DNA of 64,000 nt from Telluria aromaticivorans (GCF_013003915.1 NZ_JABAIV010000005.1:1-64000); one strand, 5' to 3'. Positions 9,241-19,874 are shown, numbered from the stretch's first letter. The notes: generated from the letters alone by a model not told the origin. Numbers and translations are program-made.

Positions 9241-9927
9241 CTACTTGCGTGGAAAGAGCGCAGCGCGCACCGCCCGCCGCACCGTGGTCGCTGGAATCAG
9301 GTCCACCGCCAGCTTGCGCAGGCGCGCCACTTCAGCGTGGCGCCCGCGCTGCTCGAGTACCCCGAGCACCTGGCGCACGTCGCTCGCATAGATATCGATC
9401 TGCGACGAAATATACATGGTGCGCCCATGCTGGCGGCGCCAGCGCGAAAACGCCTTCATCAGGAAGCGGCTGCGCTGGCGGATGGTGTCCTCGGGTTCCG
9501 GCAGCAGGCGTTCGGCCAGCGCGTAGTCGCCGGCGGCGATGATGGCGGGCAGGGCGATGTCGGCGCAGGCGGACATCAAGCCCGGATCGGCTCGCTCCAG
9601 GGCGACACACAGCGCATGCGTGTCTTCGGTCTTGCCCAGTTCCTCGTCGATGGCAACCACGTCATGGAACAGCTGGCGCTTGCCTGTGCCCGCCAGCAGC
9701 AGCGCCGCATCGCGCTCGCGCACGGCTTCCAGCGCGGCCAATGCCGGTGGATACTCGGCGCCCAGTTCGACCCAGGCGTACAGCGCGTACGACAGGCGCA
9801 CGCCGTACAGGGAAAGGTCTTCTTCCAGCGCATGGTCATGGAACCACTGGAACTCGCGCAGTGCTTCTTCATACTGGCCGTCGCCTGCCAGTTCGCTGGC
9901 GGCGTCGAGGCGTTCCCGTGCATCCAT
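9241..9927 (-). CDS. Hypothetical helical-repeat (TPR-like) protein
   Basis: About 228 residues, mostly alpha helical by composition, with TPR-like spacing such as ASELAGDGQYEEALREFQWF near the N-terminus and ALPAIIAAGDYALAERLLP in the middle. No enzyme motif, signal peptide or membrane helix is visible. The start ATG 9927 lies two bases after the TGA of the rhodanese gene, with GAGG just in front, so the two genes are probably translationally coupled. A longer reading from 9963 would overlap the upstream gene and is less likely. The function is unknown; a scaffold role is only a guess from the repeat pattern. Confidence 0.78.
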   Translation of the reverse strand: MDARERLDAASELAGDGQYEEALREFQWFHDHALEEDLSLYGVRLSYALYAWVELGAEYPPALAALEAVRERDAALLLAGTGKRQLFHDVVAIDEELGKTEDTHALCVALERADPGLMSACADIALPAIIAAGDYALAERLLPEPEDTIRQRSRFLMKAFSRWRRQHGRTMYISSQIDIYASDVRQVLGVLEQRGRHAEVARLRKLAVDLIPATTVRRAVRAALFPRK

Positions 9928-9929
9928 CC

Positions 9930-10388
9930 TCAGGCCCCTATCCACGGAAGTCCGGCCTTGCACCAGCCGCCGACTGTCTTGCGGTGGCCCTCGGCATCGC
10001 GGTCGCCCTCGAAGCCCTCCAGGATGTCATAGGACTCGGCAAACCCGTGCTCGGTGGCGACCCGCGCGCCGTGGCGCGAGCGCACGCCCGAGCGGCACAG
10101 GAACAGCAGCACCTCGTCCTTGCGCGCGACCTGCTCGAGCTGCGCACCGAATTCGGGATTCGGCACGCCGCCAGGGTAGGTGGCCCATTGCACCGCCACG
10201 TGTTGGGACTCGGGCACCGCGGGGCGGCCGACCCAGTCGCGCTCGGCATTGGTGCGCACGTCGACCAGCTTGGCGCGCGGGTCCTGCTGCAGCAAGGTAA
10301 ATGCTTCTTCGGGTGTGACCGCGCCGGCGTAGGGCTGGCCGGCAGCGCGGGCGCGGGCGGCGGCAAGGATGGCGTCAGGTGTGCTCAT
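9930..10388 (-). CDS. Rhodanese-like domain protein
   Basis: A 152-residue single rhodanese domain. It has the family signature LVDVRTNAERDWVG around residues 41-54 and the active loop FLCRSGVRSRHGA around residues 96-108, where the Cys would carry a persulfide. The CRSGxRS loop suggests a functional sulfurtransferase; the acceptor is unknown. It is cytoplasmic. It is transcribed divergently from glnA, and the 290-base gap between them holds NtrC-type sites, so it could also feel nitrogen control. It is coupled to the TPR-like gene downstream. Confidence 0.9.
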   Translation of the reverse strand: MSTPDAILAAARARAAGQPYAGAVTPEEAFTLLQQDPRAKLVDVRTNAERDWVGRPAVPESQHVAVQWATYPGGVPNPEFGAQLEQVARKDEVLLFLCRSGVRSRHGARVATEHGFAESYDILEGFEGDRDAEGHRKTVGGWCKAGLPWIGA

Positions 10389-10422
10389 GATTGGTTAATC
10401 CGTTTTAAACGAGAAAAAGCGT

Positions 10423-10494
10423 TGCACCAACTTGGTTCGGTGTATCCTGCGCTGCGATGGTGCAAGCCGCCATTATATGCACCATGTTGGTGCA
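10423..10494 (+). promoter_or_regulatory. Cluster of three NtrC-type enhancer sites upstream of glnA
   Basis: The NtrC consensus is TGCACCA-N3-TGGTGCA. Site 10478-10494 matches it perfectly (both 7-base arms). Site 10448-10464 has a perfect right arm and a 4/7 left arm. Site 10423-10439 has a perfect left arm and 4/7 at the right. Centres lie 30 and 25 bp apart, about 125-190 bp upstream of the predicted start of transcription. The 30-bp spacing recalls the paired enteric glnA enhancer sites. Confidence 0.88.
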
Positions 10495-10590
10495 TGATTG
10501 CGCCCGGGCTCAGGCAGTGGCTCGGAACGATTGTATGGCCAAACCTGCATGCTTCCAACGAAGCTTATGGCATTTACTCATAACGGCAAC

Positions 10591-10608
10591 TTGGCACAGT
10601 TCATGCTT
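10591..10608 (+). promoter_or_regulatory. Sigma-54 promoter of glnA
   Basis: The sequence TTGGCAC followed by TGCTT has GG at 10593-10594 and GC at 10605-10606, exactly ten bases apart as sigma-54 requires at -24/-12. Transcription would start near 10618, leaving a leader of about 62 bases before glnA. Together with the NtrC sites upstream it makes a standard nitrogen-regulated promoter. Confidence 0.85.
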
Positions 10609-10679
10609 TGAAGTAGATCACGTTGCCGCGCTACCGCAGATGTGAAGCGCGGCACCCCCTTTTCAATCAGGAGATACGA

Positions 10680-12095
10680 ATGGCAAAGACGGCTGCAGAC
10701 GTAGTGCAAATGATCAAAGACAACGAAGTCAAGTTCGTTGATTTCCGCTTCGCCGATACCCGCGGCAAAGAGCATCACGTGACCGTTCCTGTCTCGCACT
10801 TCGACGAAGACAAATTCGAGTCGGGCCACGCCTTCGACGGTTCGTCGATCGCCGGCTGGAAGGGCATCGAAGCCTCGGACATGCTCTTGATCCCGGACCC
10901 GCTGACCGCCAACATCGACCCGTTCATGGAAGAGACCACCCTGTTCATGCAGTGCGACGTGATCGAGCCGTCGGACGGCAAGGGCTATGACCGCGACCCG
11001 CGCTCGATCGCCAAGCGCGCCGAGGCCTACCTGAAGTCCTCGGGCATCGGCGACACCGCCTACTTCGGTCCCGAACCGGAATTCTTCATCTTCGATTCGA
11101 TCCGCTGGAAGATCGACATGTCGGGCTGCTTCGTCAAGATCGACTCGGACGAAGCTTCGTGGTCGACCGACAAGGAAATCGAAGGCGGCAACAGCGGCCA
11201 CCGCCCAACCGTCAAGGGCGGCTATTTCCCGGTCCCGCCGGTCGACAGCTTCCAGGACATGCGTTCGGAAATGTCGCTGATCCTCGAATCGATGGGCATC
11301 CCGGTCGAAGTGCACCACCATGAAGTTGCCGGCCCGGGCCAGAACGAAATCGGCACCAAGTTCTCGACCCTGGTCGAACGCGCCGACTGGACCCAGAACA
11401 TGAAGTACGTGATCTGGAACGTGGCCCACAGCTACGGCAAGACCGCTACCTTCATGCCCAAGCCGATCAATGGCGACAATGGCTCGGGCATGCACGTGCA
11501 CCAGTCGGTCTGGAAAGACGGCAAGAACCTGTTCGCAGGCGACGGCTATGCCGGCCTGTCGGAAACCGCGCTGTTCTACATCGGCGGCATCATCAAGCAT
11601 GCACGCGCGCTGAACGCGATCACCAACCCGGGCACCAACTCGTACAAGCGCCTGGTGCCTGGCTACGAAGCCCCGGTCAAGCTGGCCTATTCGGCCCGCA
11701 ACCGTTCGGCCTCGATCCGCATCCCGCACGTGGCGAACCCGAAGGGCCGCCGCATCGAGACCCGTTTCCCGGATCCGCTGGCCAACGTCTACCTGTGCTT
11801 CGCCGCGCTGCTGATGGCCGGCCTGGACGGTATCCAGAACAAGATCCACCCGGGCGAAGCGGCAACCAAAGACCTGTACCACCTGCCGCCGGAAGAAGAC
11901 AAGCTGATCCCGACCGTCTGCTCGTCGCTGGAAGAAGCCCTGGACGCCCTGGACAAGGACCGCGAGTTCCTGACCCGCGGCGGCGTGTTCTCCGATGCCA
12001 TGATCGACGCCTACATCGAGCTGAAGATGCAGGAAGTCCAGCGCATGCGCATGACCCCGCACCCGGCCGAGTTCGACATGTACTACTCGGCATAA
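10680..12095 (+). CDS. glnA: Glutamine synthetase type I
   Basis: A 471-residue GSI-beta. It makes glutamine from glutamate, ammonia and ATP in the cytosol as a dodecamer. Seen: the beta-grasp region [17 protein letters not shown], the catalytic motifs [20 protein letters not shown] and [17 protein letters not shown], and the adenylylation Tyr in DLYHLPPEE near residue 399, target of GlnE (also encoded in this window). The start is ATG 10680 behind caggag; in-frame codons further upstream lack a ribosome-binding site. It is driven by a sigma-54 promoter with NtrC sites and ended by a strong hairpin terminator. ntrB and ntrC follow after one small gene. Confidence 0.98.
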   Translation: MAKTAADVVQMIKDNEVKFVDFRFADTRGKEHHVTVPVSHFDEDKFESGHAFDGSSIAGWKGIEASDMLLIPDPLTANIDPFMEETTLFMQCDVIEPSDGKGYDRDPRSIAKRAEAYLKSSGIGDTAYFGPEPEFFIFDSIRWKIDMSGCFVKIDSDEASWSTDKEIEGGNSGHRPTVKGGYFPVPPVDSFQDMRSEMSLILESMGIPVEVHHHEVAGPGQNEIGTKFSTLVERADWTQNMKYVIWNVAHSYGKTATFMPKPINGDNGSGMHVHQSVWKDGKNLFAGDGYAGLSETALFYIGGIIKHARALNAITNPGTNSYKRLVPGYEAPVKLAYSARNRSASIRIPHVANPKGRRIETRFPDPLANVYLCFAALLMAGLDGIQNKIHPGEAATKDLYHLPPEEDKLIPTVCSSLEEALDALDKDREFLTRGGVFSDAMIDAYIELKMQEVQRMRMTPHPAEFDMYYSA

Positions 12096-12151
12096 GCAAG
12101 AAAGCAAGCCTGTCGCGCCCCGGCATCAATGGGTGTAAGCGGAGGTAACAA

Positions 12152-12187
12152 ACGCGGGGAAAGCGAGGGCTTTCCCCGCGTTTTTTC
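12152..12187 (+). terminator. Rho-independent terminator of glnA
   Basis: A 12-bp stem (acgcggggaaag / ctttccccgcgt) with a short loop is followed by a run of six T. It separates glnA from the ntrBC unit, which has its own promoter just downstream. Confidence 0.92.
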
Positions 12188-12191
12188 ATGC

Positions 12192-12219
12192 TTGATGTAT
12201 AGTCGGGCCGGACTACAAT
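12192..12219 (+). promoter_or_regulatory. Sigma-70 type promoter for the DUF4124-ntrB-ntrC unit
   Basis: TTGATG (12192-12197), a 16-base spacer and TACAAT (12214-12219) place the start near 12226, 26 bases before the DUF4124 gene. This would keep ntrBC expressed independently of the nitrogen-controlled glnA promoter. Confidence 0.6.
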
Positions 12220-12251
12220 AGCTGCACGTTTATTGTGCAAACTAATTTCTG

Positions 12252-12791
12252 ATGGGAACGACAATTACTTCATTCCGCCGTTTCGCCAGCCTCCTGGCAA
12301 TGCTCGGGCTCGGCCTTGCGCTGGCGCCCACGGTGCAGGCCCAGGTCTACAAGTGCGTGGACGACCAGGGCCGCGTCGAGTTCACCGACCAGAACCGCCG
12401 CGGCTGCAAGCAGCTCGAGAGTTTTACTCCTTCGATCTCTTCGCCGCCGCCGGTGCGTGCCTCCGCGCCGATTCCGGCGGTGCGACCACCCAACCCCGGT
12501 AGCACCGGGCCTGCCGCAGCGACGACCCCGACCAGCTTCCCGCGCGTCGACACGGCCCAGCAGCGCGCGCGCGACGACGACCGCCGCGAGATCCTCAACG
12601 ACGAGCTGCGCCTGGAAGAAAAGAAGCTGGCCGACCTGCGCCGCGACTTCAATGGCGGCGAGCCGGAACGCCAGGGCAACGAGCGCAACTACGCCAAGTA
12701 CCAGGAGCGCGTGGCGAGCATGCGCGAAGAGATCGGCCGCACGGAAACAAATATCGCCTCCCTGCGGCGCGAGATCGCCAACATAAGATGA
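12252..12791 (+). CDS. DUF4124 domain-containing exported protein
   Basis: 179 residues. A Sec signal peptide (about 1-30, ending PTVQAQ) is followed at once by the DUF4124 pattern VYKCVDDQGRVEFTDQ, a Pro/Ser/Thr-rich linker, and a charged helical tail (about 100-179) that looks like a coiled coil, with heptad-like runs such as LNDELRLEEKKLADLRRDF. DUF4124 proteins are periplasmic and of unknown function. The stop overlaps the ntrB start by four bases (ATGA), so it is translationally coupled to the nitrogen sensor. Placement between glnA and ntrB is common in Burkholderiales to my knowledge, but its link to nitrogen control is unproven. Confidence 0.88.
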   Translation: MGTTITSFRRFASLLAMLGLGLALAPTVQAQVYKCVDDQGRVEFTDQNRRGCKQLESFTPSISSPPPVRASAPIPAVRPPNPGSTGPAAATTPTSFPRVDTAQQRARDDDRREILNDELRLEEKKLADLRRDFNGGEPERQGNERNYAKYQERVASMREEIGRTETNIASLRREIANIR

Positions 12792-13900
12792 GCCCGATGA
12801 GTCCGACGAGTGCAGCGAGCGACCCCGGCGTCCCGGCGCGCCCCTGCGCCCGGTTTGCAGGCCTCGACCTGCTGGCCTCCAGCGTGCTGCTGGTCGGGCC
12901 CGAGGTCGAGGTGCTATACGCGAACCCGGCGGCCGAGAACCTGCTCGAACTCTCGCTGAAGTCGCTGCAGCGCGGCCCGTTACCCGAGCTGTTCGCGAAT
13001 GGCCCGGAGCTGGCCGCCCTGTGCGCCCAGGCGCTGGCGCACCAGTATGCCGACCTGCGCCAGGACCTGACCCTGCACCGCACCGGGCGCGAGCCGCTGC
13101 ACGTGAACAGCATCGTCAGTGCACTGGGTGAGGGCGAGCTCCTGATCGAGCTGCGCGAGAACGTGCAGCAGCTGAAACTCGACCGCGAGGAGCGCATCCT
13201 CGACCAGAGCCAGGCCAACAAGGAACTGATCCGCAACCTGGCGCACGAGATCAAGAATCCCCTCGGGGGCATCCGCGGCGCGGCCCAGCTCCTGGAACTC
13301 GAGCTCCCACCCCTGCACCTGTCGGAACTCTCCGAATACACGCAGGTGATCATCAAGGAGGCCGACCGCCTCCAGACCCTGGTCGACCGCCTGCTGGCGC
13401 CGCACCGCAAGCCGCATATCGTCGGCGACGTCAACATCCACGAAGTGTGCGAGCGCGTGCGCAGCCTGATCCTGGCCGAATTCCCGGTGGGCTTGAGCAT
13501 CCGGCGCGACTACGACGCCTCGATTCCCGAATTCAGGGGCGACATGGAGCAACTGATCCAGGTGGTGCTGAACATCGCCCATAACGCCGCCCAGGCATTG
13601 AGAGGGCGCATCGCGGCGGGCGATGCCGAGATCGTGTTGCGCACCCGCGTGGCGCGCCAGGTCACCCTGGCCAAGGTCCGTTATGGGCTGGCATTAGACT
13701 TGCATATCATCGACAATGGACCGGGCATCGCACCCGAGATCCGCGACCGCATTTTCTACCCGCTCGTGTCGGGCAGGGATGGCGGCAGCGGCCTCGGGCT
13801 GACGCTGGCGCAGACCTTCGTGCAGCAGCACCTGGGTGTGATCGAGTGCGAAAGCCGGCCTGGACTGACGGATTTCCGGATACTGCTGCCCCTGCCATAA
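12788..13900 (+). CDS. ntrB: Nitrogen sensor histidine kinase NtrB (GlnL)
   Basis: A 370-residue cytoplasmic sensor kinase. A PAS domain fills about 22-130. The phosphoacceptor is His153 in RNLAHEIKNPLGG. ATPase boxes follow: the N box with VVLNIAHNAAQAL near 260, and G boxes DNGPGIAPEIRDRIFYPLVSGRDGGSGLGL near 315-340. There are no membrane helices, as expected for NtrB, which responds to PII (GlnB) and controls phosphorylation of NtrC. The start overlaps the DUF4124 stop. ntrC begins 61 bases after the stop. Confidence 0.96.
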   Translation: MSPMSPTSAASDPGVPARPCARFAGLDLLASSVLLVGPEVEVLYANPAAENLLELSLKSLQRGPLPELFANGPELAALCAQALAHQYADLRQDLTLHRTGREPLHVNSIVSALGEGELLIELRENVQQLKLDREERILDQSQANKELIRNLAHEIKNPLGGIRGAAQLLELELPPLHLSELSEYTQVIIKEADRLQTLVDRLLAPHRKPHIVGDVNIHEVCERVRSLILAEFPVGLSIRRDYDASIPEFRGDMEQLIQVVLNIAHNAAQALRGRIAAGDAEIVLRTRVARQVTLAKVRYGLALDLHIIDNGPGIAPEIRDRIFYPLVSGRDGGSGLGLTLAQTFVQQHLGVIECESRPGLTDFRILLPLP

Positions 13901-13961
13901 GCGGGCGCCCAGCATCTGCCGTGAGTCCCCATTGAATCCATATTGCGGGAAACACGACTAC

Positions 13962-15455
<1,494 letters not shown>

Positions 15456-15535
15456 GGCGAATGGTGTAAGCTGGCGCACCGGCGCTGTTGCGCCATCCTC
15501 CGCGTCAACCATCCGCGTACATTTGCCCAAGATCC

Positions 15536-16504
15536 ATGCTGATTAATTGTGTCGCCTACCAGGAAGGCAAGAAGCTGTCCGACATTCCGGTCGAGGACAT
15601 CAGCGAATACCTGAAACAGCCCGATACCTTCGTCTGGGTCGCCCTGCGCGACCCAGACAAGGCAGAAATCAGCACCATGCAGGAGGAGTTCAGCCTGCAC
15701 GAGCTGGCCGTGGAGGATGCGGAGCGGGGCCACCAGCGTCCCAAGATGGAAGAATACGGCGACTGCGTGTTCGTCGTCGTGCAGGTGGTCGAACTTGCCG
15801 ACGACGAGCTCAGTGTGGGAGAGTTGTCGGTTTTTGCGGGGCCCAACTACGTGCTGTCGGTAAGGCGCGACGCCAACCAGGGGTTTCTCGGCGTGCGCGC
15901 GCGCGCCGAGCGCGAGCCGCACCAGCTGCGCAAGGGAGCGGGCTTCGTGCTGTACGCACTGATCGACGCGGTAGTGGACCGCTACTTCCCCGTGGTCGAC
16001 ATGCTCGACTCGGAGCTGGAATCGATCGAGGACCACATCTTCGGCCAGGTTGGCGAGCAGCGCGCCAACGTCGAGCGTCTGTATGCGCTCAAGCGCAAGG
16101 CCCAAGTGCTGCGCCACGCCGTGATCCCGCTAATGGATGCCGTCGGGCGCTTGTACGGTGGGCGTGTGCCGGGCGTGGTCGTCGAGACGCAGGAGTACTT
16201 GCGCGACGTGCATGACCACCTTTTCCGTATCGCCGCGCGGCTCGACGCAATTCGCGACACCATCAACACGGCGATCCAGGTGACGCTGTCGATGGTGGCG
16301 ATCGAAGAGAACGACATCAGCAAGAAGCTCGCGGCCTATGCGGCGATCTTCGCCGTGTTCACGGCCTTTGCGGGGATCTGGGGGATGAACTTCGAGTTCA
16401 TGCCCGAGCTGAAATGGAAGTATGGGTATCCGGTGGCGCTGGCGACGATGGCCTGCGTGTGCGGTTACATGTACCGGCGGTTCAAGAAGGCGGGGTGGAT
16501 TTAG
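15536..16504 (+). CDS. corA: Magnesium/cobalt transporter CorA
   Basis: 322 residues. A large cytoplasmic alpha/beta domain (about 1-260) is followed by two C-terminal helices and the signature GMN in GIWGMNFEFMPEL near residue 285. The tail ends RRFKKAGWI. CorA forms a homopentamer for Mg2+ (and Co2+ or Ni2+) uptake. ATG 15536 (MLINCVAYQEGKK) is preferred over an upstream in-frame codon because it matches the usual CorA start. The gene lies 80 bases after ntrC with only a small hairpin between (tggcgca...tgcgcca, 15472-15495). Its stop abuts a dispersed repeat. Confidence 0.95.
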   Translation: MLINCVAYQEGKKLSDIPVEDISEYLKQPDTFVWVALRDPDKAEISTMQEEFSLHELAVEDAERGHQRPKMEEYGDCVFVVVQVVELADDELSVGELSVFAGPNYVLSVRRDANQGFLGVRARAEREPHQLRKGAGFVLYALIDAVVDRYFPVVDMLDSELESIEDHIFGQVGEQRANVERLYALKRKAQVLRHAVIPLMDAVGRLYGGRVPGVVVETQEYLRDVHDHLFRIAARLDAIRDTINTAIQVTLSMVAIEENDISKKLAAYAAIFAVFTAFAGIWGMNFEFMPELKWKYGYPVALATMACVCGYMYRRFKKAGWI

Positions 16505-16604
16505 CAGGGTGGGCGGCTCCACCTGGCATTGGGATTCATCCGCGCCGTGTGCGGCGTTGTTTACGTTGGCAGATCGGATTTTCGCGTGGAGCCGCCCACC
16601 CTAC
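16504..16604. repeat. Dispersed two-hairpin repeat, copy 4 (between convergent genes)
   Basis: Outer ends are cagggtgggcggctcc and ggagccgcccaccctac, inverted. It begins at the corA stop and runs into the 3' end of the EamA gene on the other strand, whose last 15 or so residues are encoded by the repeat. Confidence 0.75.
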
Positions 16605-17454
16605 GGGCCGTGGCTGCTGCCCCGCCACAGGCCACCACCACCAGCACGATCGCCAGCCACTGCATGCCGGTCAGCCGCTCCCCCAGCACGAGATACCCTG
16701 CCAGCGCCGCAAACGCCGGCCCCGCACTCACCAGTATCCCGAACACCCGCTGCGGCAGACGTGCGAGCGCCGCCATCTCCAGCGAATAGGGAAGGGCGCT
16801 CGACAGCACCGCCACCGCCAGCCCGCCCATCAGAACCGCGGGCGCCAGCAGCCCGGCGCCGGCATGAAACACGCCGACCGGCACTGTGAACAGCGCTGCC
16901 GCCAGCAGTCCCCAGGCCACCGCCTGGCTGCCGTTCATTCCCGACACGCGTTTACCGAACACGATATACATCGCCCAGCAAAAGGCCGCGCCCAGCGCAT
17001 ACAGCACCCCAAGCGGGTCGAGCGGCGGCACACCGTCGTGGAAAGGCGCCAGCAGCCACAGGCCGAACGCAGCCAGGGCCACCCAGGCGAAGTCGCGCGC
17101 ACGGCGCGAGGACAGCACCACGACCGCCAGCGGGCCGACTACTTCGATGGCCACCGCCACGCCGATCGGGATGCGCGCAAAGGCGCCGTAGATCAGCAGG
17201 TTCATGCAGCCCAGCATCAGGCCATAGACCAGCAGGTTGAATGCGTCGCGGCGCGCGGGGAGGGTGCGCCAGGGCCGTACGATGGCCAGCATCAGCACCG
17301 CAGCCAGGCCAACGCGCACGGCGGTGACGCCTTCGCTGCCGACCAGCGGGAACAGGCCCTTGGCCCAGGCGGCGCCGGCATTCACCGACACCATCGAGGC
17401 CAGGATCGCCAGGCCGGGGCCGAACGTCCGGGGCGTGCTTCCCGCGGCCGTCAC
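16561..17454 (-). CDS. EamA/DMT-family (RhtA-like) metabolite exporter
   Basis: 297 residues with about ten hydrophobic helices arranged as two EamA repeats. It most resembles RhtA-type threonine/homoserine exporters, for example VGSEGVTAVRVGLAAVLMLAI near 40-60 and ALPYSLEMAALARLP near 235-250. The predicted substrate is an amino acid or small metabolite, and the exact one cannot be read from the sequence. The start overlaps the stop of the upstream flavoprotein gene by four bases, so the two are translationally coupled. The last residues (VGGSTRKSDLPT) come from a dispersed repeat, so the C-terminal tail is probably not ancestral. Confidence 0.88.
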   Translation of the reverse strand: MTAAGSTPRTFGPGLAILASMVSVNAGAAWAKGLFPLVGSEGVTAVRVGLAAVLMLAIVRPWRTLPARRDAFNLLVYGLMLGCMNLLIYGAFARIPIGVAVAIEVVGPLAVVVLSSRRARDFAWVALAAFGLWLLAPFHDGVPPLDPLGVLYALGAAFCWAMYIVFGKRVSGMNGSQAVAWGLLAAALFTVPVGVFHAGAGLLAPAVLMGGLAVAVLSSALPYSLEMAALARLPQRVFGILVSAGPAFAALAGYLVLGERLTGMQWLAIVLVVVACGGAAATARRVGGSTRKSDLPT

Positions 17455-19067
17455 GCAGCCATCGCCAGCGCCACGGCTTCGGCCACGCGGATGCCGTCCA
17501 CCGCCGCCGACATGATGCCGCCGGCATAGCCCGCGCCTTCGCCGGCCGGGAACAGGCCGCGCGTGTTCAGGCTTTGCAGGTCGCCGTCGTTGCGTTTGAT
17601 GCGGATCGGCGAGGAGGTGCGCGTCTCGACCCCGGTCAGCACCGCGTCTTCCTTGTAATAGCCCTTGATCTGCTTGTCGAAAGCGACGAAGGCTTCGCGC
17701 ATGGCGACGATCGCATATTCCGGCAGCGAAGGGGCCAGGTCGGTCAGGTGCACGGCCGGGCGGAAGGACGGGATCACCGAACCGAATTCCTTCGAAGGCA
17801 CGCCGCGCACGAAGTCGCCCATCAGCTGGCCCGGTGCGTCATAGGTGCTGCCGCCCAGCAGGAAGGCGCGCGACTCGAGTTCACGCTGGAAGGCGATGCC
17901 GGCCAGCGGGTGGCCCGGATAGTCTTGCGGCGTGATGCCGACCACGATGGCGCTGTTGGCATTGCGCTCATTGCGCGAATACTGGCTCATGCCGTTGGTG
18001 ACGACGCGGCCTTCTTCTGACGATGCCGCCACTACCGTGCCGCCCGGGCACATGCAGAAGCTGTATACCGAACGGCCGTTCGAGGCGTGGTGCACGATCT
18101 TGTAGTCGGCCGCACCCAGGATCTTGTTGCCGGCGTTCGGGCCGAAGCGGCAGACGTCGATCAGCGACTGCGGGTGCTCGACCCGGAAGCCGATCGAGAA
18201 CGGCTTGGCCTCGATGTACACGCCGCGCTCGTAGAGCATCTCGAAGGTGTCGCGCGCGCTGTGGCCGATCGCCATCACCACGTGGCGGGTCGGGATTTCC
18301 TCGCCATTGGCCAAGCGCACGCCCTGGACCTGGCGCACGCCGTTTTCCTCGGCCACCAGGATGTCGTCCAATCGGGTCTCGAAGCGGATTTCGCCGCCCA
18401 GCGAGGTAATCTCGGCGCGCATCTGCTCGACCATCTTCACCAGGCGGAAGGTGCCGATGTGCGGCTTGCTGACATACATGATCTCTTCCGGCGCGCCGGA
18501 CTTGACGAACTCGGTCAGCACCTTGCGGCCGTAATGCTTCGGGTCCTTGATCTGGCTGTACAGCTTGCCGTCCGAGAAGGTGCCGGCGCCGCCTTCGCCG
18601 AACTGCACGTTCGACTCGGTGTTGAGTTTACGCTTGCGCCAGAAGCCGAAGGTGTCCACGGTGCGCTCGCGCACCACCTTGCCGCGCTCGAGCACCAGCG
18701 GGTTCAGGCCCATCTGCGCCAGGATCAGCGCCACGAACAGGCCGCAGGGGCCGGTTCCGACCACGACCGGGCGCGGCGTGCCGGCGGCCGGCCTGCCGGC
18801 GTCGACGAACTTGTAGCCGGTATCGGGCGATGGGCCGACGTACTGGTCCTTGCCGAAGCGCGCCAGCACGGCCGCTTCGTTGCGCACCTCGGCGTCGATC
18901 GAATAGATCAGCACGATCGCCGACTTCTTGCGCGCATCGTAGCTGCGCTTGAAGACCGTGAAGTCGACCAGCGCGTCGCTGTCGATGCCGAGGCGGGCCA
19001 GGATGGCCTCGCGCAGGGCAGGATCGGGATGGTTCAGGGGAAGTTTGAGGTCGCTGATTCGGAGCAT
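17451..19067 (-). CDS. FAD-dependent dehydrogenase, COG2509-like
   Basis: 538 residues. A small N-terminal domain (about 1-95) precedes the FAD-binding fold: VVVGTGPCGLFVALILAQMG at about 101-120 is the dinucleotide-binding loop, followed by LVLERG. The middle has the family mark FGEGGAGTFSDGKLYSQIKD near 157-176, and the end has GEGAGYAGGIMSAAVDG. Proteins of this group are annotated only as uncharacterised FAD-dependent dehydrogenases, and the substrate is unknown. It is cytoplasmic. It is the first gene of a two-gene unit with the EamA exporter, which might remove its product, though that is conjecture. Confidence 0.9.
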   Translation of the reverse strand: MLRISDLKLPLNHPDPALREAILARLGIDSDALVDFTVFKRSYDARKKSAIVLIYSIDAEVRNEAAVLARFGKDQYVGPSPDTGYKFVDAGRPAAGTPRPVVVGTGPCGLFVALILAQMGLNPLVLERGKVVRERTVDTFGFWRKRKLNTESNVQFGEGGAGTFSDGKLYSQIKDPKHYGRKVLTEFVKSGAPEEIMYVSKPHIGTFRLVKMVEQMRAEITSLGGEIRFETRLDDILVAEENGVRQVQGVRLANGEEIPTRHVVMAIGHSARDTFEMLYERGVYIEAKPFSIGFRVEHPQSLIDVCRFGPNAGNKILGAADYKIVHHASNGRSVYSFCMCPGGTVVAASSEEGRVVTNGMSQYSRNERNANSAIVVGITPQDYPGHPLAGIAFQRELESRAFLLGGSTYDAPGQLMGDFVRGVPSKEFGSVIPSFRPAVHLTDLAPSLPEYAIVAMREAFVAFDKQIKGYYKEDAVLTGVETRTSSPIRIKRNDGDLQSLNTRGLFPAGEGAGYAGGIMSAAVDGIRVAEAVALAMAA

Positions 19068-19604
19068 AGGTAGGGTAGGTGCTTGGTTGCTAGTGAGGCA
19101 ACAATAGGAGGACGGGCCAAATCGCTATTTTACCGAACTGCCCCGCTCTACGGTACCTGGAGGCAGGCCCGGTGCTCCTTGCCGGAACCGGGCACCGGGC
19201 CCGGCGTCGTCCAGGCATCCGCCTGGGTTCGGGGCAGCCCGGCGCCGCAGGCCGCGGGGCGGCGGCATTGCCGTGTTTTCTCCCTCTTTCGGTAGGGCAA
19301 AACCATATGTATGAAATGATAACGTTGTTTGCCTACAACGCTCGGAATGCAAATATTTAGAGCCTCCAGGTCATGCACACCGAATTATTGTTGCCCCTTT
19401 GACCAGTTCGGCTCATATACAGATATTTAACGCATAACGACGCTATCTGCGTGCAAGTCCACTGCATCGTGCCGGGTGCTGCGTGTATTTACCGTTCCTG
19501 TCCTGCAGCGGCGGCGACAGGCCTGCAATGCACGAGTTCGTTAAGTGTCCTTGAAGATTGAAGCAAATGTGTTGTTTTCGGCACTGATGGCCACAGGCGC
19601 TCAA

Positions 19605-19634
19605 TTGACACTTTCGCCAGCGATATGGTTTTAT
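19605..19634 (+). promoter_or_regulatory. Extended -10 promoter of TBDR 1
   Basis: TTGACA (19605-19610), an 18-base spacer with TG at its positions 16-17, then TTTTAT (19629-19634). The same layout precedes three other receptor genes in the window. It would give a 5' leader of about 280 bases. Confidence 0.6.
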
Positions 19635-19838
19635 GTATCAATTCAAATAACGTTTACGTTCAATTTACAGTTATTTGAGGCTAGTCGTACTAGTGGTCGG
19701 AGTACGAAAGAACGGCACCGTCGAAAAGCGGTGGATATACACATGTAGTGACTTGGCTGTACCAACAGACATCCTCCAATCCGGCCCGGGAGCGATCCGG
19801 GGCAGGGCGTGCGGTCGGCGCCCGGGTTCGATGAGACA

Positions 19839-19874
19839 GCCGGTCCCCGGATGGCATGCCATCCGGGGGCCGGT
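19839..19874. repeat. Long perfect-core palindrome in the TBDR 1 leader
   Basis: A perfect 24-bp palindrome with no loop (arms ccccggatggca / tgccatccgggg, 19845-19868) is flanked by imperfect gccggt/ccggt arms. No T run follows, so it is not a normal terminator. It ends 45 bases before the start codon and could act as an RNA structure or a DNA binding site. Confidence 0.6.

Noticed and set aside
15472-15495. Hairpin between ntrC and corA as a magnesium riboswitch or terminator
   Set aside because: The gap is only about 80 bases, too short for a known Mg riboswitch, and no T run follows the stem.
19125-19352. 75-codon minus-strand frame between the flavoprotein gene and TBDR 1
   Set aside because: No ribosome-binding site, no family features; composition fits random high-GC sequence.
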